Positions 13,572 through 19,432 of a stretch of DNA of 21,496 nt are shown here, piece after piece. The position numbers were made by a program, and so were the translations under genes. Origin of the DNA: a virus; IMG/VR virus record IMGVR_UViG_3300034375_001829, positions 1 to 21,496 of that record. One strand, 5' to 3'. Under the pieces are notes generated by a model. It was given only the letters and a program-made list of their open reading frames with translations, searched no databases and was not told the origin of the DNA. The stretch's first letter is position 1. Every line of letters begins with the position of its first letter.

Positions 13572-15451
13572 TAGCGCCTCCCATCCGGGCGAATATCTAC
13601 CCGAGGGCTACCAAGCCGCCATTTTGCGCCAAGCGCAGTTGACTCTACACGCATTGCAAAAGATCTACCCCTTGCCCGAATATACAACTGTTTCGTGTAC
13701 TCTTCGACAGGACTAACTTGTGTTCTGGTTGTTGTCCCAGCAGCCGTGTTACCAAAGTCTTCACCCGGAAAATCGCGCGCCTTGATCGTAAACGTAGCCT
13801 GCGGCGTGGATATAGATGTTGATCCCGAGAAACTAAGATCAGGTATCACGCGCCGGATGTAGGCAAAGCTGTCGCCATCACCGACGTCCATAACAGAAGA
13901 TTCAATAAAAGAATCCATAGCCACGCCATCCGCGTCATAGCCAAATTCGTGGTTGTATACATAACCGTTGTCGTCCGTAGCAAGAGGGAAGGTCCGAGTT
14001 CCGCGATCCAGCCACGCAGTTCTATCGAGCGTACCGAAATACCAAACCTTATCTAAGTAGTTATATACAACGTACCGGTCATTATCAAACGATCCTTCGG
14101 CTGGGTAGAACCAAAAGACCTCGCTAAACTCAGCGTTTACACCAGCAAAGATCTTGTCAATCTGATCAAGGTTGATGTCGTTAAACACCTTCTCTTTAAC
14201 GGTGCAAGGTAGCTGAGTTGTCTGACCAGCATAGACATAGAAGTTATCAATGCCCATCCAAAAGACATAGTCCTCTGTGGCTACGGCGGAGTTTGGCCCG
14301 GCAATAGTGATGTTCGATGCAAGCTGCTGCAAGCCAAAAGTAAATGGCGGACCAATAAAGCGCATTGATGTAAGAGCAGTGTCAGTCCAGATCAGGATCT
14401 CACGCTTTGTTTCCAAGGCTCGTACAAACGTGGACCCCGAACCTAGGCGCAAGTCACCCGCTGTGTTGGTCGCTGTAGGCCACCAATCAACAGAGTTTTC
14501 CTGACTGGAGAAACGAATGAGAAGCGGATCTTGTACACCGTCACCTTGGGTTGCCGCAGAGTTCGCACCGATGGCGTCACAACCAAAAGCCAGAACGTGG
14601 CGATCACGATCAGAGACCATAACCTGCTTACAGATTGTTGGCACACTTGTCTGGCTGCTGCCGATTGTAGATAGCTCAACTGCTCGTGTACCAGCACCAG
14701 AACCCTTGTCCCAATAATAAATACCAGAGTCACGAGGATTAATGAGCAGGTCTTCACCAAAGTTATCGTGTGACCATAGGCGAATCTGCGTAGTGGTTGT
14801 CAGACCCCCCGGAGCAGCACTGCCCCAAGTGCCACGGCTCCACGTTCCTGCACCCCAACCTGTACCACCAATCTGCGAGTTCAGGCCAATGTTAATCTGA
14901 TACGCCCCAACGACTGAAGAACCACCGTTGCCTGTGTCTGACGCATTGGCTGTCACAGACAATGTAATCTCATAGACATTGTTGTTTGCGACTGCTGTTA
15001 CCTCATGCTCGACGTTCAGAATAGCAGCAAGCACGTTACCACCAAGATCTACAGCGCCGGAGAAGGTTACGAAGTCACCCAACACCGCACCGTGGTTCGT
15101 GTCAGAAACAGTGATAATTGACGAGCCATTGGTCGCGGCAAAAGTTACGTCACCCGCTGCCGTTGTTTCTCGGATCGGGGTGATGTCGTTATAGGTTCCA
15201 CCCTCTTCAATGTAATATTTTACATGTGTGCCAAGGCCGAGGAAGTTAGAGCCATCTAGAGCAATCCAGTTGTGGAGGGCGCGACAAGTTCCGAGGAACG
15301 TGGAGCTAGAATATTTAGCCCAACCGCCCATTTTTTCTGGGTAGCCAAGACGAAAGCGCACCTTGTCACCGTCACGCCAACCGCCCTCATTTGAATATGA
15401 GGTAAGGTCTCTGACAATGCCGGGTCTAAATTGTAGCTTTGTTAGTGGCAT
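13571..15451 (-). CDS. Tail structural protein, nozzle / tail-tubular type, 626 residues
   Basis: The protein begins MPLTKLQFRPGIVRDLTSYS and continues NEGGWRDGDKVRFRLGYPEK, an N-terminus I associate with a conserved tail or connector protein of marine podovirus-like phages. The remainder is beta-rich, with repeated short strands and tryptophans (SVDWWPTATNT, VWYFGTLDRTAW), consistent with a beta-propeller-like tube protein such as T7 gp12. It has no signal, membrane or enzymatic motif. The start is ATG at 15451 with AGGTGA just upstream. Its place between the fibre genes and the ejection proteins fits a tail-body component. The family resemblance comes from memory; the gp12 analogy is inference. 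Confidence 0.75.
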   Translation of the reverse strand: MPLTKLQFRPGIVRDLTSYSNEGGWRDGDKVRFRLGYPEKMGGWAKYSSSTFLGTCRALHNWIALDGSNFLGLGTHVKYYIEEGGTYNDITPIRETTAAGDVTFAATNGSSIITVSDTNHGAVLGDFVTFSGAVDLGGNVLAAILNVEHEVTAVANNNVYEITLSVTANASDTGNGGSSVVGAYQINIGLNSQIGGTGWGAGTWSRGTWGSAAPGGLTTTTQIRLWSHDNFGEDLLINPRDSGIYYWDKGSGAGTRAVELSTIGSSQTSVPTICKQVMVSDRDRHVLAFGCDAIGANSAATQGDGVQDPLLIRFSSQENSVDWWPTATNTAGDLRLGSGSTFVRALETKREILIWTDTALTSMRFIGPPFTFGLQQLASNITIAGPNSAVATEDYVFWMGIDNFYVYAGQTTQLPCTVKEKVFNDINLDQIDKIFAGVNAEFSEVFWFYPAEGSFDNDRYVVYNYLDKVWYFGTLDRTAWLDRGTRTFPLATDDNGYVYNHEFGYDADGVAMDSFIESSVMDVGDGDSFAYIRRVIPDLSFSGSTSISTPQATFTIKARDFPGEDFGNTAAGTTTRTQVSPVEEYTKQLYIRARGRSFAMRVESTALGAKWRLGSPRVDIRPDGRR

Positions 15452-15458
15452 GTATCAC

Positions 15459-16178
15459 CTACGATGGCTGCGTTAAGCTGGTGCTGTAAAAAGTTCCCAG
15501 CATGATATCAGAAGCTTTCGCAAAACTAGATGGGTTCTTTAATCTAAAGCCGAACCATTTATATCCTGCTGTTCTTGCAGCGGCGGTGTTATCTGTAACA
15601 AAAGATATAATCCCTGTGTTATAGTTACCGCCAGTATATGTAATTGAATTAATCAACCCATCTGCATCCCAAACAATAGAATAGCTTCTGTTTCCGCCCG
15701 TGCTTCCACTTGACCCAGCATCCCAACGCGCCACAATGTTTGTTGTTGTGGAATCAGATGTGCCTCCGTAAAGAAGCACATGCTCTGAGTTAGAGGCAAC
15801 ATCCTCGTTTTGCTGAATTGTAATTGAAGCGCTGGTAATAAATCCTGTCCCAGCGTGGAACACCGGCTGATATGCAATTTGATTTGCGCCACCACCAATA
15901 GAAAAAGGGGTTGCCGTGCTGCTGATGGTGGTTAAACCAACACCCCCTGAAGGAGATATATAACCAAGTCTTATTGAAACATTCCTAGTCTGCGTACCAG
16001 CGCCAGAATAATAGTCGCTGAAACTAGCAGTGCCGCTCTGGGGAATGTTTACATTTATGGCGTTGTTGGATACGTTTGCACCGCCTCTGTAATACTCAGA
16101 CACACTATCAGGAACAGAACCGCCAAAGGTAGTTCTGAACTGAGATAGGCTAATTTGTCCAGAGGCTGGCAGCGCCAT
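15459..16178 (-). CDS. Fibre / tail surface protein with SEYYRGG N-terminus
   Basis: 239 residues. The N-terminus MALPASGQISLSQFRTTFGG, then SVSEYYRGGA, then SGTASFSDYYSG, is a repeated phage structural pattern in which SQF/SDYY elements flank IPxSG. I know it from tail or fibre proteins in marine phages, where it is probably an attachment domain. The C-terminal part is beta-rich, Ser/Thr/Asn/Gly-rich and ends in GYKWFGFRLKNPSSF, consistent with a carbohydrate-binding head. No enzyme motif was found. It shares one base with the preceding stop. Probably a host-recognition component; the substrate is unknown. Confidence 0.7.
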   Translation of the reverse strand: MALPASGQISLSQFRTTFGGSVPDSVSEYYRGGANVSNNAINVNIPQSGTASFSDYYSGAGTQTRNVSIRLGYISPSGGVGLTTISSTATPFSIGGGANQIAYQPVFHAGTGFITSASITIQQNEDVASNSEHVLLYGGTSDSTTTNIVARWDAGSSGSTGGNRSYSIVWDADGLINSITYTGGNYNTGIISFVTDNTAAARTAGYKWFGFRLKNPSSFAKASDIMLGTFYSTSLTQPS

Positions 16179-16987
16179 TAGACTGTACCGAAGGCTGTGA
16201 TGTCATCCTCAGAGGTAAACGCACCGTTAGTAGCTATTTTGGCTACTGTGCTACCGCCGTAAGAAAACACCAGATTGTTGCTACCATCTACAGAAATAGT
16301 CCAGCCACTACCACCAGAAAGGCTTAGTGAATTACCAAGGCTAGATGAGGCGCTGGCAAAGGTTAGGTTTCCTGCGCCGTCTGTTTTGATAAACTGGTCG
16401 GCTGTGCCGTCAGCGTCAGGGTATGACAGACCGTCAAGAATCACACGCCCTGTGCCGTTTGGTGTGATTGGAATGTTGCCATTCGACACACTAACAATAG
16501 ACTGCCCATTAACATCTAGGTTGCCACCAAGCTGCGGAGTCGTATCGTTAACAACATCGGCATTTGGTGTCAGGCTTTTAAACACACCTGAAGCGCCGCC
16601 ACCGTCACCTGTTACAGCCGTTGACGCACCTGCTGCAATCTCAACACCGTTAGATGTTGAATATGTCACGCCCTTGTAGATAACGCGGCAAGCAGCGTTT
16701 GTCTCGTTGCGGATGGTGTAGAATTTTTCCTGATCTGTTGGGGTTACACGCAACTCAAAGGTAGCACCCGGAGAACCGGTAAGCACAAGCACTGTATTTG
16801 CACCGTCGCTAATCGAACCATCGTTGGTTGTAAGGTCTTGATCGCCCACAACAGTAATCTGGGCTTGCCCGTGCAGCGCCTGATCAATGATGTCAAAGTT
16901 TGTATTGGTCGTAGTTCCCCAAGTACCCGACTGTTCGCCGGAGCCGGGTTTTTCGATACCAGTGTTTGAAGTATAGGTACTTGGCAT
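16178..16987 (-). CDS. Tail fibre-like protein, 269 residues
   Basis: The protein begins MPSTYTSNTGIEKPGSGEQS followed by GTWGTTTNTNFDIIDQALHG. The GIExPxxGEQSGTWGxTxNxNFxxID pattern is a very common N-terminus of phage tail fibre and baseplate-attached proteins. The centre is a beta-rich domain, followed by LGGNLDVNGQSI and NGTGRVILDGLSYPDADGTA, typical fibre shaft repeats. Its start lies directly next to the upstream stop (TAA then ATG), and its own stop overlaps the next start. It is probably a fibre or attachment adaptor for the surface protein encoded next. Confidence 0.78.
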   Translation of the reverse strand: MPSTYTSNTGIEKPGSGEQSGTWGTTTNTNFDIIDQALHGQAQITVVGDQDLTTNDGSISDGANTVLVLTGSPGATFELRVTPTDQEKFYTIRNETNAACRVIYKGVTYSTSNGVEIAAGASTAVTGDGGGASGVFKSLTPNADVVNDTTPQLGGNLDVNGQSIVSVSNGNIPITPNGTGRVILDGLSYPDADGTADQFIKTDGAGNLTFASASSSLGNSLSLSGGSGWTISVDGSNNLVFSYGGSTVAKIATNGAFTSEDDITAFGTV

Positions 16988-17707
16988 TTACACCACCTTA
17001 TTTGTCCATATGTTTATTGTACCACTTGCGTTAACCGGCGTCCATATCCCGCCTGTCGGCACGATTTGAACCCAGTTTTCCCTTGGTACGTCAGCGTCAA
17101 TACGCTCCCAGAATAATCTGCCGTCTGTGGTCTGAACAAAGACAGCGCTAATATCTATCGGCCCCGGATCTTTAAGAATACTGCCGGTGCCAGTATTTAT
17201 AAATACCGCCTCTATCTCTGACAGACCAGAGTAAATTGCGTTTGGCGCGGTTGTTTGTGTGAACTCCGCGCTCTGATTAGATATACCAGAATACAACATG
17301 TTTGGCGATGATGTTTGTGTAAACTCTGCCGACATGTCAGCAGATAGATCCACAATGGCTTGGGCAGAGGATTCTACAATAAACGCCGCATCCTGATCTG
17401 ATATGCCAGAAGCAATGTAGATAGCGTCTGTGCCTTGCACTGTGCTAAAGACCTGCGCCGACACACCTGTGGCAAAGCGAACACCGTCTGAACTTTGGGT
17501 GAATTCGGCAGTAGCCTGCATCAAGCCCAGAAGAACGCCGCTGCCAATAGACACCTTGATTGCAATAGCGCTCATCTCTGCTTCGCCGTTGAGCGTCAGG
17601 TTGGCTGCGGATGTATCGGTGAACTCAGCACTAACGGTTTGCGAACCCAGCAGCAAGATGCTGCTATCCGCTAAAGCCCTCTCTGATAGTGCGAATTCAC
17701 CCAGCAT
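16988..17707 (-). CDS. Tail protein built of 20-residue repeats
   Basis: 239 residues with an unusual layout. After MLGEFALSERALADSSILLL, nine units of 19-21 residues fill residues 21-200. The clearest are GISNQSAEFTQTTAPNAIYS and GLMQATAEFTQSSDGVRFAT, with consensus G-(I/L)-S-x3-A-x-F-T-Q-T-x5-(I/L)-Y-S. The C-terminal 39 residues are different, with spaced tryptophans (ENWVQIVPTGGIWTPV, INIWTNKVV), and look like a small beta domain. The regular period and alternating hydrophobic residues suggest a beta-solenoid or stacked fibre shaft (inference). It lies between fibre genes and starts one base inside the preceding stop (TGATG). I do not recognise a named family. Confidence 0.72.
   Translation of the reverse strand: MLGEFALSERALADSSILLLGSQTVSAEFTDTSAANLTLNGEAEMSAIAIKVSIGSGVLLGLMQATAEFTQSSDGVRFATGVSAQVFSTVQGTDAIYIASGISDQDAAFIVESSAQAIVDLSADMSAEFTQTSSPNMLYSGISNQSAEFTQTTAPNAIYSGLSEIEAVFINTGTGSILKDPGPIDISAVFVQTTDGRLFWERIDADVPRENWVQIVPTGGIWTPVNASGTINIWTNKVV
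17108..17647 (-). repeat. Nine tandem 20-residue (about 60-base) coding repeats
   Basis: This stretch encodes residues 21-200 of the 239-residue tail protein, exactly 180 residues, read as units of 20,20,20,20,21,19,20,19,21. The copies are diverged at DNA level; the closest pair shares stretches such as TTGTTTGTGTGAACTC and ATGTTTGTGTAAACTC near 17260-17320 (+ strand). Confidence 0.72.
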
Positions 17708-17883
17708 CAGTCAGCATCCGCTATGGTCAACTCGCCAGCTTCTACCTGACGCATGATTTCTGCGTAGTGACGGTTGGCTGGGTCAAGGGGTATAATACAA
17801 TCAACTTCATCTATTGTTGCCGTTATACCAAGAGTTTTATTTGTCTGTTCATCTACAGAGTATCTAGCGTTTATAAAAATCAT
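17707..17883 (-). CDS. Conserved small phage protein, 58 residues
   Basis: This short gene begins at the ATG whose complement is 17881-17883, with GGAG seven bases upstream, and ends in TGA overlapping the next start by one base (TGATG). The protein begins MIFINARYSVDEQTNKTLGI, then has IDEVDCIIPLDPANRHYAEI and ends MRQVEAGELTIADAD. The VPxDxxNRHYxEIxxxVxxGxLTI pattern recurs in small proteins placed among tail fibre genes of marine phages; I know no experimental function. It fills the gap between two fibre genes exactly, which supports it being real. A role in fibre attachment or assembly is possible. Confidence 0.75.
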   Translation of the reverse strand: MIFINARYSVDEQTNKTLGITATIDEVDCIIPLDPANRHYAEIMRQVEAGELTIADAD

Positions 17884-17884
17884 T

Positions 17885-18928
17885 TTATAACTCCGAATCT
17901 CTGGTTACTTCAGCACTGTAAGCCCAATACGTTCCTGCGCTACCATTATACTGCATACTAACGTGGTCTACGGTATTTGCCTTAAAGCTAGGGCCTGTTC
18001 CGGGCAAACTATAATCACCTGTGTAGCTTGGGTTAGTTGTTGTAGGCGTTGACCGCATAGTAACAGGGCTGGTTATTCCATAGCCCCAATATCCGTCACT
18101 TGTATAGGCTCTAGAAGCCGCCCCACTAATTTTCTGAAAATACCTCTGACACAACGCCAGTTCTTCACCATAACTGCGGTGTTCAAACGACGTGGCCTGA
18201 GAGCCGAGTTCCACCTGAAGTCCTGTAATTTCTAGTGTACGGCTTGTGCTATCAAAGAAAGAAGTGGCACTAGAGGAGGCACGATTTGCATTAGTAGTGC
18301 TTGTCCAAGTTGTGCTTAAAGTACCACCATTGAAGTCGCTACCAGCGTGAATCCAGATGTTTAATTCTAAACTATTCCCATTATCGTCATCTAATACACC
18401 GGATGTATCACCAGCAAAAGTCAAAGACACTCTATTCCACGAAGTTGTAACAGAAAATGTTTGGCTAATCTGACGGTTGTTATCATTGTCACTAAGTTCT
18501 AGTGTATAAGTTGCAGAGGCATTTCCTTTAACATAAAAAGATACAGTTACAGGTTCTGCACTAGAAGTACCCTTTTTAAGCTGTTGTAAATCCTGCCCTT
18601 CAATTCTTTGCATTATGATGCCAAGTTCATTCGCCGCTATTGATGTGTCTGCTGTTGTGCATTCTAGTTTTAATGCGTTTGCAAATCCGGGCAGGTCAGT
18701 AACAGCGACCTGTGACATAGTAAAACGCCCTGCTGTATTACTTGTATTTTGTCTAAACCTATCTAGCGTTGGGTAAGAAGCATTCCCACCCACACCTGTG
18801 GCTGACGTTCCCCGTTGCGCCACCTGCATCGCACCATTGATGATGAGGTTTTTGTGTGGGAATGTGGCAAGCAACGCCGCATTCGCATTGGGCGTGGTTG
18901 CGCTTGCGATGTCTCTTGCTTTAGTCAT
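17885..18928 (-). CDS. Receptor-binding / tail fibre protein, 347 residues
   Basis: The N-terminus MTKARDIASATTPNANAALL is a short fibre-attachment motif. It is followed by NLIINGAMQVAQRGTS and TLDRF, a signature common in phage fibre proteins with a jelly-roll, carbohydrate-binding-like domain (VSFYVKGNASATYTLELSD; SWNRVSLTFAGD). LEITGLQVELGSQATSFEHR leads to ELALCQRYFQKISG, the usual end of that domain, and the C-terminal ~80 residues form a variable beta-rich tip. It probably binds a cell-surface glycan. The ribosome site AGAGG lies upstream of the ATG, and the next gene follows one base after the stop. Confidence 0.83.
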   Translation of the reverse strand: MTKARDIASATTPNANAALLATFPHKNLIINGAMQVAQRGTSATGVGGNASYPTLDRFRQNTSNTAGRFTMSQVAVTDLPGFANALKLECTTADTSIAANELGIIMQRIEGQDLQQLKKGTSSAEPVTVSFYVKGNASATYTLELSDNDNNRQISQTFSVTTSWNRVSLTFAGDTSGVLDDDNGNSLELNIWIHAGSDFNGGTLSTTWTSTTNANRASSSATSFFDSTSRTLEITGLQVELGSQATSFEHRSYGEELALCQRYFQKISGAASRAYTSDGYWGYGITSPVTMRSTPTTTNPSYTGDYSLPGTGPSFKANTVDHVSMQYNGSAGTYWAYSAEVTRDSEL

Positions 18929-18930
18929 AC

Positions 18931-19422
18931 CTATACCTCTTCAGGCCAATCGTTGATAGGGGCGTTGCCGTCCTCTGGAGCCTCGTAGAGCGCCATAAAG
19001 TCCTCTAGGGTAGTGGCGGCAGTAATGGCCGCCTCAATCGTGCCTGAAGCGGCTCTAACGTCAGATCTGTACTGTAGTACATTTTCTGGGGCGCCCTCAT
19101 TGGTTTCCGCTTTACGGACAACATACCAGTCAGTCGGCGCTAGTAGACCAGCCGCCTGCGCCTTTACAGTCGCAATGGCGTTTGACTTGAGACCCTTGGT
19201 GATCGTGCCGTCTTCTTCCGTTACATCATCCAACGACTTAGCCACACCGGCTGACCAGTAGAACCGTCCATCGAAGCTGGCTGGGTCATCTTCCCAGACA
19301 AGCCCCTTGGCTGCTTTGGTTGCGGCATCCCACAACATCCAGTTGGATGGGTGCTGTATTCCGTCATTGTCAGTCCACGCCTTGCCAGCGCGGATAATAC
19401 GACCTGAGTATTTATATGCCAT
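18931..19422 (-). CDS. Tail fibre assembly-like protein, 163 residues
   Basis: The N-terminus MAYKYSGRIIRAGKAWTDND gives way to WDAATKAAKGLVWEDD, then to a helical region LLAPTDWYVVRKAETNEGAP followed by VLQYRSDVRAASGTIEAAI. The L-x-x-TDW-x-x-x-R ... YR-x-x-(V/L)R pattern is typical of fibre assembly proteins and chaperones found beside long fibre genes. It directly follows the large fibre gene and precedes the receptor-binding protein, the classical place for such a helper. The ribosome site GGAG lies seven to eight bases before the ATG. It could equally be a structural fibre adaptor. Confidence 0.7.
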   Translation of the reverse strand: MAYKYSGRIIRAGKAWTDNDGIQHPSNWMLWDAATKAAKGLVWEDDPASFDGRFYWSAGVAKSLDDVTEEDGTITKGLKSNAIATVKAQAAGLLAPTDWYVVRKAETNEGAPENVLQYRSDVRAASGTIEAAITAATTLEDFMALYEAPEDGNAPINDWPEEV

Positions 19423-19432
19423 CGGTTATCTC

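Noticed and set aside
14443-14760. 105-residue - strand frame inside the 626-residue tail gene
   Set aside because: Fully nested shadow frame with no family features; the host frame is continuous.
17108-17647. Tandem DNA repeat or CRISPR-like array
   Set aside because: The periodicity is at protein level with diverged DNA, and the region is one continuous reading frame; there are no identical repeats with unique spacers.
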